Position numbers and translations under genes: made by a program | Notes under the pieces: model-generated | Databases searched by the model: none | Told to the model about the DNA's origin: nothing | The model's input: only the letters and a program-made list of their open reading frames with translations | Shown here: positions 12,978 to 26,445 of the stretch, one piece after another | Layout: the number at the start of each line of letters is the position of its first letter | Position numbering within the stretch: position 1 is the first letter of the stretch | From: Eutrigla gurnardus | Taxonomy: Eukaryota > Chordata > Actinopteri > Perciformes > Triglidae | Assembly (NCBI GenBank): GCA_963514095.1 | Contig: OY741279.1 | Span: 7,896,322 to 7,960,321, forward strand | Reading direction: 5' to 3' | DNA length: 64,000 nucleotides

Positions 12978-13805
12978 GAAGATTATCTCATCCCCCTTTT
13001 TCCCCTTCATTAGAAGGTACGGTATGTTCCTCTTCTGTATAATGTTTTTAGGATGGCTGTAGATGATACTGTTTGGTAATACGAGTAATTATATACATGT
13101 TGTGAAAATACAAATAGTGATTTATAACATTTAACATGTTTAATGCCTTTTCTTGTTACACGCACTTTATGGATCAATACTTTTCTTAAATGCAAGCAAA
13201 TGGAACAGTCTTTTTTTCAGCAAACATTTCCTCAAAAAGGCTTGTTTTTCCATTTTCAAGCTCAAGCAAAGTAAATAGTGACTATGAATAATTTGAAACT
13301 AAACTCACTAGGCTTCATTTTATTCTCACACCAGTAATGACATTGTTAATGATACAAATACAGATTGTTATCAGAATTTACCTGGATTTATAAACCTTAA
13401 AGTTATTGGGAATTAATTTTTTCTTTGTCATCACATATGAAAGTTTCTTTGTCCAAATGATCAATGATTTATTTCTCTTTTTTTGCAGCTTTCCAGAATG
13501 TGAAAACACTGCAGCCGACTTGTGGTGAAACAGAAAGTGACTCATCGACATCACCGATGGTTATAAAAAAATCTTCTTTATTTCGTTGATAAGGATGGAG
13601 TATAGGTGTTTTTTTCTCCTTATTTTTTAAAACCGGCACTCCGGGTTATTCGCTGATCAATTAGTAGTTTATAACCTGTGCTCCTTCCCATTCAGTCACG
13701 TTTCTCGCTGTTTTATACTCTTCATGCTTTGTGTACTGTGTATCTGTAGCAATGTTTTTGGTCCATGTATACTTGAAAAACACAATAAAACTTTCACAAA
13801 ATGAC
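12978..13805 (+). other. ylpm1 3' UTR with a spliced terminal exon
   Basis: After the stop codon the exon probably continues to a donor (GAAG|GTACGG) at 13016. A strong polypyrimidine tract and TTTTGCAG acceptor begin a terminal exon at 13489. An AATAAA at 13784-13789 fits the 3' end at about 13805. The stop codon lies more than 50 nt from the end of the long exon only if this UTR intron is not removed, so the transcript form is uncertain. Confidence 0.55.
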
Positions 13806-15234
13806 CATCCCGGGGAGTCTTTCTTGCATGGGGTTTAACGAACAAGTTGTGTTTGCTTGTAAAAAAAGTAGAATGTGCTAGAAATGAATCAGTGGGGCGA
13901 AAATATTTACATCTTTCTGACTTCACTTGTTTAGCCCCTGTGATATTTTCTTAAGATAGACTGTTGGCTAAGTGAATCCACGTCTCTTTTTTAGTCATTT
14001 CTCTATTCAAATCATTTAAATATAAATATTTTTTATTTAAATACTATGGGTAGTTTATGCGTTTTTAAACATGTAGCTTGAATGAGTTTGTGAGTGTCAG
14101 AAGAGGAAGTGTAATGTGAGTGTATGATTGTTGGAGTGAAGAGGAGCACCTCACTCTGTGTGACCTTTAAGTATGATGGTGAATGATGTCAGAGAATCAC
14201 AACGTTGTCAACAACTCTCAATTTCCACAGATGCTTAATTTGCCTGGTTGCTTCAATGACGAGTTGAGCCCACGATGGCTTTTCAAGACCAGAAGAGTAT
14301 TTTTACTTTTATGTCTCAGTTGGGGTTTTTGTTTGTGCACTATTTTAATTCAACGTTAGAAAATGTTACCTGTATCACATTCAGCTGATTGTTATATGTG
14401 ATAATCACTGATGCACGTTCTCAAAGCCCACAATTAAACACAATATTAAATTAAGTAAAACCAAAATTTCAAAAGCACTGCAAATGAATTGCTTTTATTT
14501 TTTGTGTTTGTCTCAGAAGTCAGTTCAATTTTCAAAGAAGAACTGGCTGCAGATTTATCTGGGCAATCTACCAATGAAAAACAAGTGTTTTAAACAAAAT
14601 ATCTGCTCTGACTACAATCTTTTTTAATACAGTAGCACACTTAATATGTCGTAGAATTAGCCTTTTCCTGACTGACTGTTGACAGCAAGGAAAAAAGGTC
14701 ATCACGGTTGAGTTTTTAAATGCCCATGTGCACACCGCATAAACGGCATGTCAAGGAGCCAAATTCGGTCCCAGTGAGTGAGATTATCGTGGGCAATATA
14801 TGTAAAGCAGGTGTTTTTTTTATTTTTATTTTCAAGAAATTTTATACTTAAAACTTGGCACCAGAATTTTCATCTAAATCATCAACGCAGTAACGGGAGT
14901 GACTGAAGATGAAAGGAGTGTGACCAGTTAAAACCAAACACACAGACGCACCGATGAAGACCACGTTGGATTTGACCGCCGGCCGGCCACAGAGAACCAT
15001 GTAGGAAGTGGACGGATGGACCTTCATGGTGAGTATGGAAGAGAAAAGCACTGCTATATGTTAAAGGCATAAAGACATAATTTACTAATTCAGTCATTTT
15101 TGAATACATGTAGCCTATTTTCCATTTTATATATCCTGTAGAGAAATTAAACAGAATGAGTTCTTGTGAATTAAATGACTTTTTTCCTCCTGGTGTTGTG
15201 TGGACCTTATTTTGTGCTTATTAAGAAGAATGCT

Positions 15235-15267
<33 letters not shown>

Positions 15268-15499
15268 TGTGTTCTTGAAGATAAAACTGAAGAAAAAACC
15301 TGTAAAGCATTTGATTAACTCCCACACGTGTGGAGATTGTATATGTGATGGCATGTTTGTCAGTCACCTACAGCATTTTACAATTTAGCATGCTCTTCTT
15401 TTTAAAAAAAAGAAATGGTTTGATAATACTTCTTAAGGCACGTGTAAGTCCACATCGTGACAGCAACCACTGTGGCACATGATGTTGTCGGGTCAGTCC
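13806..15499. other. Intergenic DNA between ylpm1 and prox2, convergent ends
   Basis: This AT-rich DNA between two convergent genes must hold the prox2 3' UTR at its right side. It contains a 28-base A run (15240-15267) and one coding-looking stretch on the minus strand (14848-15051) that I could not identify. Confidence 0.6.
15240..15267. repeat. Poly(A) homopolymer, 28 bases
   Basis: An uninterrupted A run on the plus strand, in intergenic or prox2 3' UTR DNA. Confidence 0.9.
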
Positions 15500-18400
15500 T
15501 CATCCAGAGTGATGACTTTTGAATTCAGCTGGTACGTCGCTGTCCAGCTTACAGATCACCTTGTAGATGGCTTTCTTCCACGATGGATCGCGATCTTTTC
15601 CCATTGAAATGGCAATATAAAATTCTCTCAGCGTAATCTCAGCAACCTCCAAGAATCTATCAGGGACCTGTGAATCCACAGGAGCAGATTAATAACGTTG
15701 AGACCTCTTACACGCGTGCTGTTTCTATTTTTACATATTCAGAAACAGGCCTGGGACATCAAGGTAAGTAACCAGTGAGAACATGGTAAAGGGAAAAATA
15801 TTAAAGTTGAAAAGATCAATAACCAGCTGCATCAACTACAGTACACCTAGCCGCCGATATCCGACTGCTGTTAATACTTTTTAATGTGTTTTCATATTCT
15901 TAAAAACATCTGTAACTATCAAACAATACAGGAGCTTGTAAGCAGCATTGTGTTAAAGGTTAGGCCAGTGGCAAATTCTGTCCACTGTCAGACCTATATT
16001 TATATCTATATATATTACTAAAGAAAATATTTAAATAGCTGTTTAAAACATATATTTAAGGAAACGCGTTTTGGTATTAACACTATTTTTAAACTTATGC
16101 CTTTGTGAATGAAAGCAAAGTTATATAATAACAAATAATTATAGGTCATGAAACAAATATTACATTTAATTCTGTGTGACCTGGTGAACCCTGCAGAAAC
16201 CTTGTTTCAAAAATCACAGTAAGGTTTTCCCTTATTGCACTCAAATCATAAATGTTCAAACTTTACACCAGAAAAAGACAAAATACACATTGTCACACAC
16301 AAAGTTCACAGTATGCATATTTTTAGTTAAAGGCTGAGTCGTTACCATTAGTCTGCAAACCTTATTACATGATATTAATCAGCTGTGTTCGCTATGATGG
16401 CATTAAGTCTTGTAAATTATGAAATGAATAAATGTTAATTAGGTGTTCATCTTGTAGCAAAACCTCATTTCGATCATATTAAGTGTTTAATTTCCTTTAA
16501 TACTTCTAAAACTCATCTTCAGTCGCACTGGCCTTTGACACCTCTCACTGCTATTATTCATTTATTATTAAATGATGGTAGTTGTACTCATCGAGAGTTC
16601 GTGTGAAAGCTACTATATGTGTGACTAATTAACTGGTGAGTGTGAAAGTAAACGGGCTAACATGAACACTTTTTAACTGCGTTACTGGCTTTATTAAACT
16701 GTAGTAGACTTTAAAAAGAAATTATGTGTGAGAAGTTTAATTCATATTAATGTGGGTTTTTGGGAAAAATTGTATCTAATCATTAAGGGCTTCTTGGTAA
16801 ACAATATGTGCCCGTTTCATGACACGTTTGTTTGAGTATCTGTGTGTTGGTCCATAGTACAAGTATAATTAAATATAGGGGGGAAAAAAATTAAAAGTTG
16901 GATGCATTTCTACTATTACCCATGTAGCAGAATGAAATCATCTTGGAATCTATTATAGCCAATGAAAGACACATGTTCACACATGCAGGAGCTCTGGCTA
17001 TAATGAAACATGCCTTTAAATCCTCTGTTTTTTCCTCTCTGTAGCTACAGGAGCAAATATTGCTGAAGCAATTGTCATTTCTGTGTGTTGGATAACCTAA
17101 GAAATATTAGCACGTCTAAATTGAATTACTCGTGTAAAACCATTGTAATTTTCTTTACCAGTAAAACATATGCAGATGCAATGAGGCGATCAGAAAATTA
17201 AGCTTTGCGACTATGAGAAATATAAAGTGCAACACTCACATCCGACAAAAGCAATTCATGTGTTTGACTGGAAATAATCAGAATGAGACGATAAAAATCC
17301 CTCACTGGAAGATCCCAAAATAAAAATAAACAACATCACAGATAAGTGAGTGACCAATCAGTATGATGTCACCAGCATTTAGTGCATTCAGAGACGTAAT
17401 GAATATAGTGTAGCATCAGTTTACCTGGAAGTCGTTGGCTTTGTTGTAGTGCGTGTTGAGAGCTCTGAAAAGTTCTGATTCTCTCCCCACAGTCAGACCC
17501 GTCAGGCCGGCCACTCCCACGGCACACCGGGCGAACTTCTCCACCTGGATGTAGTAAAACTCCCTGAAGTTACTGAACCACTTGATGAGCTGAGAAGAGA
17601 TGCAGCGCGTGAACTGAGGACGAAGCAGAGAGACACGTAAGTGTGACATGTTTGGTAATATTAGAAATATAAAGCGAATACACAATAGATTAACTGTATT
17701 TTAAAGATATCCGTGTTGCCATATTTAAACATTTTGTGTTTTTACAGAAATAGTAATAGTAAATAAGTAAAGTAAATGTTATTGATTGGTTGATGTAATG
17801 GAAAATAAAAAAATAAATAAAAATGTGTGGAACTGATTCTATTCTGTGGTGAAAGAGATACAATTTTAAAGAATAAATTTGCATTTAGAAAAAAAGGCAT
17901 TTTCAAGCAGTTGTTTGATTTAAGTTGAAGGTTTTTTTCAGAAATGTGTCTGCTTGAATTGAAAAAAAGTGACTTGCAATGGATGATATCCATCTGTATT
18001 TTTTTATATTTATTATTATTTTATATATTAAGCCATGTTTCAGAAATTTTGTCATTTACTGAAATGACACAATGTGTAATTTGTGCTCAATATTGTAAAT
18101 ATTTTCTCACCTGAACATCGTGGAAGCACATCCTCAGCAGCAGGGAGCTCGGGTAGCGGGTGTAGAAGAACATGAGCTTTGCTTTCTTCAGATGATTTGT
18201 GGTCAGACCCTCCTAATTGCACCCGTGTTAAAGGTAAAATAACACATGATAGACTTTAAAGAACTGAACTTTTCTTCATAAATAAGGCTGGGTACATTTT
18301 CTCTCCAAGATATCATTACAACTCAAAAGAGAGAGCAATTTTCTGCAAGTTTGTTCGATCAAAGGGAGTACTTATTGGATCCCATAAGGTGCAAAGTGGA

Positions 18401-19882
18401 TGCTCTCATTGAAAAGTAAAATGATCATTAATGAACAGACTCATTTTATAGCCAATAATCAAAGGAAGAGTTTTTATGTAAAGGCAGCTGCTTCAGAAGC
18501 TCAAATAAGGAAAGATATCTGTCCGGTCCCTGCTGATTGCTTCTTAAAGCCACAAGAAACCATAATAAAAGATGAATTATTAGACTACAAGTAAAGGATA
18601 CATTAAGCATGTACGGGTTATTCTTCATCAGGCAATCGGACTCAATCTTTACAGGAGGCTGGGGCGAGCTTTCCAACAGCATGGGACCCCCCGACACGTA
18701 TCTGGAGTTGACCTTCGATCTGGCTTTGACCGAATTCCAGTGTGTGTCAAGCGTCTCAAACTTTGTTCGGCTATCTTCGGGGCATCCATCTGGCAGGCGT
18801 CTGAGGGCATGTTGACAGGCGGCGTTGGGATTCTTCTCTGGCGACTGATCTCCACGCAGAGCCGAGTCTCGGCTGATGAGGACTGCAGGTCTGGGACGGT
18901 GGGGAGCTCTTGATCTGGATTGGAGGATAAACTTGTCGTCTGTTTCCAGTCGAGGCTTTTGGACAACCAGAGACAGAGCTTCCGTTTGAACGTCTCCTGC
19001 ATTCCCGCCGCAGGAAAATCCTAATTTATCACCTTTACCAACTGATGACTGAGGAGACATCTCGGCGTCTACGTTGCCCTCATCGTTTGGTGATGTCTGT
19101 AGAGGTGGCATGCTTTTAAATATAGAGTCAACCCTCCTACTGACGGCTCTGGACAGTTCGTACTTTAAAACATCTGCCATCAGCTTTAATCTCTCGGGCT
19201 TCGTCTTGAAGTAGTTCATCAACTTCACCTTCTTCCACCCTTGGTATTTCCCACTTGGCCTGCTCTGGAATCCACTGTACTGAGATGTTTCGGTAGAATT
19301 GTTCCAGTAAGGATATTTAGTGCGTGTAGTCTCGGTGACTCCATCCACATGGCTGAACTTCGTTCTGAGCTGTCTGAGATGTTGCTTTCTTGTCGTCTGG
19401 TTGCCAGATCCGCTCCTTTCCGTGAGCTCGGGGTCTTGAATCGTTTGGTTTTCCTGCGTGCCGTCTGACTCCTCGTGCTGATTTGCCATTACGTCTGTGC
19501 AGTGCATACCAGGAGAGCTGGTCATGCCTTTGATGATATTTTCTACTCTCGCACGCTTTGCTTGATGGCCACTGTTTGAGTTCCACTCTGGGTGACCATG
19601 AGAACTGGATGCAGGCGATGAGTGCCTCCCCAGGGGTAAATGTCCAGGGGTGTTGTCTGTAGATGGATGGAGCTCCAGCTGGCTTGAAAAGATCAAACGG
19701 GAACCAGCATCATCACTGCTGTAATAAGTGCTCTCCGGTGGTATTTTTATGTCCTCGCTGTCTTTGTGTGAATTTAACAGCATGGGATCCAGTTGAAAAG
19801 GGGAGAGGTGATCTGCAGGGCAGCCGTCAAGGCAAATGCTGCTGGAAGAACACAAACCGTTGCTCCAAACGCTTTGATTCAT
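15500..19882 (-). CDS. prox2: Prospero homeobox protein 2
   Basis: DNA-binding transcription factor of the Prospero family, acting in the nucleus. Coding exons on the minus strand: 19882-18602, 18212-18111, 17613-17425 and 15667-15500. They join in frame to 580 residues, close to human PROX2 (592). Residues 109-120 (KRARVENIIKGM) are the conserved nuclear-localisation and family signature near the N-terminus. VKIE near the end of the first coding exon fits a sumoylation motif. The last three exons encode the homeo-Prospero domain: KKAKLMFFYTRYPSS, then QLIKWFSNFREFYYIQ, then SWKKAIYKVICKLDS. The C-terminus is shorter than in PROX1. The donor of the long exon (AAT|GTATCC) is weak and was chosen because it restores frame at the position where PROX1 also has its junction. 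Confidence 0.93.
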
Positions 19883-20298
19883 GCTTGTTGGGTTAAAAAA
19901 AGAAAAGAGACAGTGGTGTAAAAATCATAATTATATGATGCTGATGTTGTGAGAAATTAATAAATCAAATTGCCTACTGGAATAATACACATTTTTGCAT
20001 AATAAAATACTATTTGTTTCATTCAAATTTACTTAAATATGTTTCAACTTGATAAGTCATTTTAGAATGAAGTATTGGTAGGCTATGTTGCACAACTACA
20101 GACATTTTTCAAATAGCCTATGTGAAGTTGTTTTTCCCCTCACTTTCCTGTTGTACTTTGTTTAACTAAATTCAAATTCCAATCATGATTCAAAGGTCGA
20201 GATGAACATATTATATTCTAGTTTCATATCAGAGACTAAACACTAAAACGTGGAGCTTATAAAATTAGTAGCAGACAGTAGCCTATTATACCACTCAC

Positions 20299-20400
20299 CT
20301 GTTGTCTGTGGAGAAGGAGCAGAGGAGGCTGCAGGTCCGGAGCTTGCAGGAGGAGGACTGGCTCAAGTATATGTAGTGGTCCAGCAGAGAGCCTCTCCAA
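20299..20400 (-). other. Probable non-coding first exon of prox2
   Basis: On the minus strand a GC-rich segment ends in CAACAG|GTGAGTGG, a near-perfect donor at 20299/20298. It contains no ATG. It would splice to an acceptor just upstream of the prox2 start codon at 19882. The upstream limit is not determined. Confidence 0.5.
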
Positions 20401-20915
20401 AAAGAAAAAAAAAACAAGGTGTGGTCAAATATGCCAACCTATCCCATCCCATCTGTACATAATAACAAAAAATATGTTATTTTAATCGACTATATTAAAA
20501 TAACATAATTATTAATTAATTAAATTATTAATCCAAATTGTTTTTGGTTTCCATATCTTTTTTCCACGTTTTTATAGAATTTTAAAAGTCTGCATAACTA
20601 CCTGATGCAGGGAATGGTACAGTCCTGTTATATTTACATGAATGTTATTATTTTATCATCTATATTTTTATTTGTATTTCATCCTTTTCACGATGTTTGT
20701 CGGGTTTTCATTAATTCTTTTCTTCATCAGTGTGATTTTTATCCAGTCCCAGCTCCCGCCTCCCGTACCGCAAACCCCCCCTCCTCGCCGGCCGCGGTGG
20801 TTCCTCCCGGCCGGACTCGGACCGCCCTCGCGCCTTGGAGCCGCGAGCTTCCGCACCGCTCCCTCGAATCAACACTGCTGTTAAACTTAAGGGACGCAGC
20901 CGCCAGCTAGCCGCT
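20400..20915. promoter_or_regulatory. Putative bidirectional promoter of prox2 and dlst
   Basis: The first exons of prox2 (-) and dlst (+) lie about 0.5 kb apart, head to head. The right part (20745-20960) is CpG-rich in otherwise AT-rich DNA and has no TATA box before the dlst start, as expected for a housekeeping promoter. Shared use is inferred from position only. Confidence 0.5.
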
Positions 20916-23811
20916 ATGCTATCGCGATCCAGGTGCGCGTACCGGACGCTCGGTCGCTCTCTCTCAGCGGCGAGCCAGGTATGTTGGACACGGAAGAGAG
21001 CTGTGTATTAAACCTCATTAACTTGTGCTCATTTGACGTGGCTAGTTGGCTGTTAGCTAACGTTAGCGTTCAAGAGGCACTAGCTTGTGAAGCAGGGCCT
21101 CCCCGGAGTTACCAAGGGCAGACAGCCAGAAACTGAGAGCGGAGTCAGGGTTGAGAAGACCGAGGAGAGCTATCTGACTAGGGAGGGGTCTTTGTTTCGT
21201 GCCCTCTGTAAGCTACATTATTGTTGTTGTTTTTCTAAAAAAATATATATATAGTTTAACCACAGTAGCAGTCTTGACAAGCTAATGTTAGCATGTTATG
21301 GTGTCGTGTGTGTGACCTGACAGAAATAGCCTGTGTCACGTTAGACATGTATGTGATGTGTGCAGGAGTTCAAACTTCAGCTGTCTTTTCAGTGCTTTGA
21401 GCAGGTAGTGAAGCTGGATCATGACCATGTCTTGTCAGGATATATTTGTACTCTTCTCTACTTGAAGGAGGCTAATTGTGCTAGTGTCTCCAATGGATGA
21501 TGACTTACCAAGTAAGTTGGTGGCTCATCAGCCAGTGTAATGTTGGACTCTTGGGTTCTTCATGCAACATAATCAACACACACCAGTTGTTTTAGTGAGT
21601 CAGCGTCGTGGTTGAATGCCTGTACACGCTCTGTATACAGCAGAGGATTCATTTCTGACTACTCCACCCTCCTCCGGCATCCCACATCAGTAGGTTTCCC
21701 AACAGACAAACATCCTCTAAAAGCAGCCGGAACTAGGCAGGGTTCTTCACCAGAGGCTCACCCACTCACGTGACCCATAATGAACAGTTGATTTGACAGT
21801 CAGCATTGGAAAATACAGTGGTTTGACATAAAGTTGAAGCTATAAAGGAAGGGACACATTTATTGGTTAATTTATTTAGAAGAATAACAGTTTACAAGTT
21901 TTTTAAAGATGGTGCTACAGCAGATTACGGATGCTCATTAATTGTTTAACCTCTTGTTTTATTTGAGGGAGAAGTAGGCGGTGGTCTGATGTTTTAAATC
22001 ACAGAATGCAGAGGGCAACTCGTGAAAATCAAACACATTTTTTAAAGCTGGCAGGCTGTCAAAACAAAAATAGATTCGCAAACAGCATATATAAATGTAT
22101 GCATCTGAAACTGATTATTTTCTTATTTCAGGCAAATAATGTGCTGGTGCGACAAAGCGTATCAGGTAAGCGTGCTTCTGACTAACCTTGAGCTGGATTT
22201 TTAGAACCTTGTTAGTAATGCAACACCTAAAACTGCTGCTCTAATATTATTGCTCATGAATAAACAAGCTCTGTTGTGAGTGGGTCATCCAAAGCAGAAT
22301 AAGTGATGCTTGTTGAATGACTGAGATGCCATGGGAAGCCCAAAATTGTTTAATTGCACCTCCTCAGAGAACTCCAATCATATCTCATGTTAGAGCCTCA
22401 GGAAAAAGCTGTTGTTGTTGTTGGTTTGATTTCTTATTCCTCTCTTTTCTTTTTCCCTCTTCAGGCCTCCCAGTCTGCGGTCGGCTAGTTTACAAGAATT
22501 CTCAGCCGTAAGTGCTTTCTCATTCTATTGTATATCTTTAAATTCTCCTCAGTCGCTGCTTCACATTTAAAAACGCTTCAGCACAATGATGCATGGTCAG
22601 TGTAAGATCTGTCCATTTTATTCATGTATCATTAACTGAGCTGCACGGGTGTGCAACCAATATTATCTTTAACTATTTGTAGAGTATTGATCAGTAAATG
22701 TTTTTTTTCCCCCCATGCCACTTAGATGTGAATATCCATCATCAGCAAATGTCTTCCACATCAGATACTTCAAGACATCTGCTGTTCACAGTATGTATTG
22801 CAACAATCCTCCACATTCATTAGTGAAGACAACTCTGCTATGTGTTGTAAGTCAAAACAACATTTGCTTTTGTTTTTTTGTACAGGGGACGAGGTTGTCA
22901 CAGTCAAAACGCCTGCATTTGCAGAATCTGTTTCAGAGGGGGATGTGAGGTGGGAGAAAGGTTTGTAAAAGTCAACATTTGTTTGGTAAAATGTTGTATT
23001 TCACAGGTGTCTGTGTCCCATATTGTTTTACCAATGAGCAAAATGTTTTGCTAATGAAATGCATGCTTTGTATTTTTTTTTATGTTTTAGCTGTGGGCGA
23101 CTCAGTGGCAGAAGATGAAGTGGTGTGTGAAATTGAGACCGACAAGGTATGAACAAGAATGACCATCAACCCTAAAATCATTACAGGATTTATTACATTT
23201 TAATGAGAAAATGACCTTTTAAAAAATGTCTATTTTGTGAATTACTTCTAGACCTCGGTCCAAGTCCCCGCTCCAGCATCTGGTGTTATTGAGGAACTGC
23301 TGGTGCCTGATGGAGGGAAGGTAGAAGGAGGGACACCTCTCTTCAAACTCCGGAAAGGAGGTGAGCGTTCATTATTGTAGCATTGTGCTGAACATTACAT
23401 GCAATAGTCCACTTTCTGTCCCAAACATTAGGCCGAAACTGCATTTGTCCTTCTTTAATTCTGTTTCTTCAGCTGTTGCTGCCAAAGCTGCACCTTCTCC
23501 AGCAGCAGAGGCACCGGCTGCAGCCCCACCACCTCCACCACCGCCGCCTCCTCCACCTTCAGCCCCCACTGCCATGCCTCCAGTACCTCCACAGGCTGCC
23601 CAAGCCAAACCTGGTGTGTTTCCTTCTCTAGCACATAAACTACATGCTGCATTTATTTAATATTTCTGTACAAGATATATCCACAGCACTATTTCTTAGC
23701 TCTTAATTTCACGTTCTGTTCCTCCTCTTCAAGTGTCTGCCATCAAGCCCACAGCTCCAGCACCAGCTCCTCTAACAGCAGGAGGCAGAGGAGAAAACAG
23801 GGTAACACCCC

Positions 23812-23847
<36 letters not shown>

Positions 23848-25432
23848 CACACTTGCTTTGTGTAATTTGTTTCTTTTATTACATTACGGCAATGAAGTTT
23901 ATTCTCCTTCTGTCCAGGTGAAGATGAACCGTATGAGGTTGAGGATCGCCCAGAGGCTAAAGGAGGCTCAGAACACCTGCGCCATGTTGACCACCTTCAA
24001 CGAGGTGGACATGAGGTGAAGATTATTCCAACTTTCTTAATAGTATTTATATTGGTGTGAACCTGAGCCAGTTAGGGCTATAAGCCTCAATACAAGTGTG
24101 TAATCTTCATGCCAATGTCTGTGATTTACATTCATAGAACAGATTTGACTCCATTAACTCCTTTTCTCTAATACTATTCTCTAATACTTCCTTAATTTTG
24201 CTTCAGCAACATTCAGGACATGAGGAAAATCTATAAAGATGCTTTCTTAAAGAAGCACAACATCAAACTGGGTTTCATGTCAGCGTTTGTGAAGGCCGCA
24301 GCATACGCTCTGGCTGACCAACCCGCTGTTAATGCCGGTAAGACAACGCTTACTTCCAATGTTTGTTCTTTTGTTTTTAAAATCGATCTTTGTGACTTTG
24401 TGCAGTGAGAATAGCCAAGTAGTAGTTTTTCACCAAACTGTATTCCCCAAAATGTTTTGCTGCAGTTATTGACGATACAACCAAAGAGATTGTCTACAGG
24501 GAGTATGTCGACATTAGCGTCGCCGTCTCAACCCCAAAGGTATGACTTTTGTTGGATAAAGATTAAAAATGTTGTGTTGAATGCTGGTTAACAGTGACCT
24601 GAATAACGTGTGTTTGTTTAGGGGCTTGTTGTACCGGTGATCCGTAATGTTGAAACCATGAACTTTACTGACATTGAGAGGACCATCAATGCGCTGGGAG
24701 AAAAGGTAAAAAGCTTTGTCCAATAGATGTCCCAGATATTTGGCATTTTAGACCGCTCTTCAATCTTGACCAATCAAATACCCATTTAATTTACCTCCAA
24801 ACTGATCAAATAATTTGTTCTGTTTGCCCCCAGGCTCGTAACAATGAGCTCGCTGTTGAAGATATGGATGGAGGCACCTTCACCATCAGCAACGGTGGCG
24901 TGTTTGGCTCCATGTTTGGCACACCAATCATCAACCCTCCACAGTCTGCCATCCTGGGCATGCACGGCATCTTCGACCGACCTGTGGCCATCGGTGGCCA
25001 GGTGAGTTATCTGTCCAACAACGCAGATGGAAACATTGTTTCTGCGTTTCAAAAGAAACAATTACATGAGCTTTAACCGTACCGCTAATAAAACAGTGAC
25101 TAGTTAATCTGCTGGGTTGGCAAATGTGTCACTGGTGATAAACTGGTGTGAAAGTTGGCGTTAGTACCCAAATTATTAAACACCAGATGAGATGACATTT
25201 CAAAAGTTATGTAAGACTGCATATACTAATATGAATCTACTGGTTTTCCAAATCTGATGCAGTCAAACGTGAGTAAACTCTGAAACTGCGTTTGCAGGTG
25301 GAGATCCGGCCCATGATGTACGTAGCGCTGACATACGACCACCGACTCGTCGACGGCAGAGAAGCCGTCACCTTCTTGCGTAAGATCAAAGCGGTGGTGG
25401 AAGATCCACGAGTACTACTCCTGGACATGTGA
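20916..25432 (+). CDS. dlst: Dihydrolipoyllysine-residue succinyltransferase, E2 of 2-oxoglutarate dehydrogenase
   Basis: Transfers the succinyl group from lipoyl-lysine to coenzyme A in the TCA cycle; it forms the 24-mer core of the complex in the mitochondrial matrix. Fifteen exons: 20916-20978, 22132-22165, 22465-22507, 22726-22790, 22886-22960, 23091-23146, 23252-23360, 23473-23613, 23734-23801, 23918-24015, 24207-24337, 24466-24539, 24622-24705, 24834-25001, 25298-25432. All phases agree and give 447 residues (human 453). The N-terminus (MLSRSRC, Arg and Ser rich, no acids) is a mitochondrial presequence. The lipoyl domain has ETDK with the lipoylated Lys112 at an exon end. A Pro/Ala linker with an eleven-proline run follows; no peripheral-subunit-binding domain is seen, as is normal for this E2. 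The catalytic domain ends in DHRLVDG (His418, Asp422). Confidence 0.97.
23812..23848. repeat. GAT/ATG trinucleotide microsatellite in a dlst intron
   Basis: About twelve GAT units begin 11 bp after the donor of a 116-bp dlst intron (23802-23917), filling roughly a third of it. Confidence 0.9.
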
Positions 25433-25561
25433 TGTTTCTACCACCATGTTACTCCCGTTTAAAGCGACATAAAATGAACTCCATGTCACAAGACACGCAC
25501 AAATCTATTGTTGTCCCTTTTGACTAGAGATGCAGGATCTGGTTTCTGATTCCATTATAAT

Positions 25562-25567
25562 AATAAA
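25562..25567 (+). promoter_or_regulatory. Polyadenylation signal of dlst
   Basis: AATAAA lies 130 bp after the dlst stop codon and is the first good signal downstream. Confidence 0.6.
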
Positions 25568-25589
25568 TAATTCAGTTCATTTATATCTG

Positions 25590-26414
25590 TTTATTTATTT
25601 GTTACATCTTGTTAGGAAAGCAATGGTTAAGTCAAGCCTGATTAAACATAGAATGATCCCAGTCACTTCCACACAGTGAGGCACATATTATTGAGGCTTA
25701 TTAATCAACCACTGGTATCATATATAGAGAATGCACTTAAAATTGACTTTAGCTACATAAACAATTGCTCGCCATACGTTATTGTTTTTCTACATTTGAA
25801 TTAGCAAAAAACAATACATGTGGGTTCTCTTCAGAGGTTGAGGATTGTGTTATTGTACCCGTGTGCTCTTCAGATGGACACATGAAGCAGCAGATAAACA
25901 CTCACTGTGTCCTTGTCACATTTGTGTAATCACAAATCTGGATGGCTTTTCCAGGCAACAGTTGGCAGCGGGACTTTCTCCCTGCTCATTAGCTGCTGCT
26001 TCTGAGCCACTTTTTCCACCGCAGGTCCAAACTCACACAAACCAGTTCAAGATGTTTTTTAAGTTAACGCAACAGTGAAAGAATTCCTTGGTTTTGCTGC
26101 TTCTTACTAGCAAAAGTCTGGAAAATGGAATTGGGCGACTGGGAGACCAGGTTTTTTGTATGGGACACGTCTATACCAGTGCCATGATTGCAGCTAAATC
26201 CAATTATAGTCACAGTCATTGTACCATTTCAATTTTGTTTTTAAGCCACCTTGCAGATTCTTTCACTAACTTAGCAATGTTGATCAAACTATAACCAGCT
26301 TTAAGTAAAATACACGCATGATTTCAGAGAAACTGTTCAAAACTCTCACGCACAAATCAGCAGCAGGTTTTGATGTTGAGCTCCAAAGTTGAATGAGATT
26401 TTCATTGTGCTGTC

Positions 26415-26445
<31 letters not shown>

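Noticed and set aside
23733..23921. Frame with a run of methionines in dlst
   Set aside because: The methionines are a translation of the intronic GAT/ATG microsatellite; the true exon ends at 23801.
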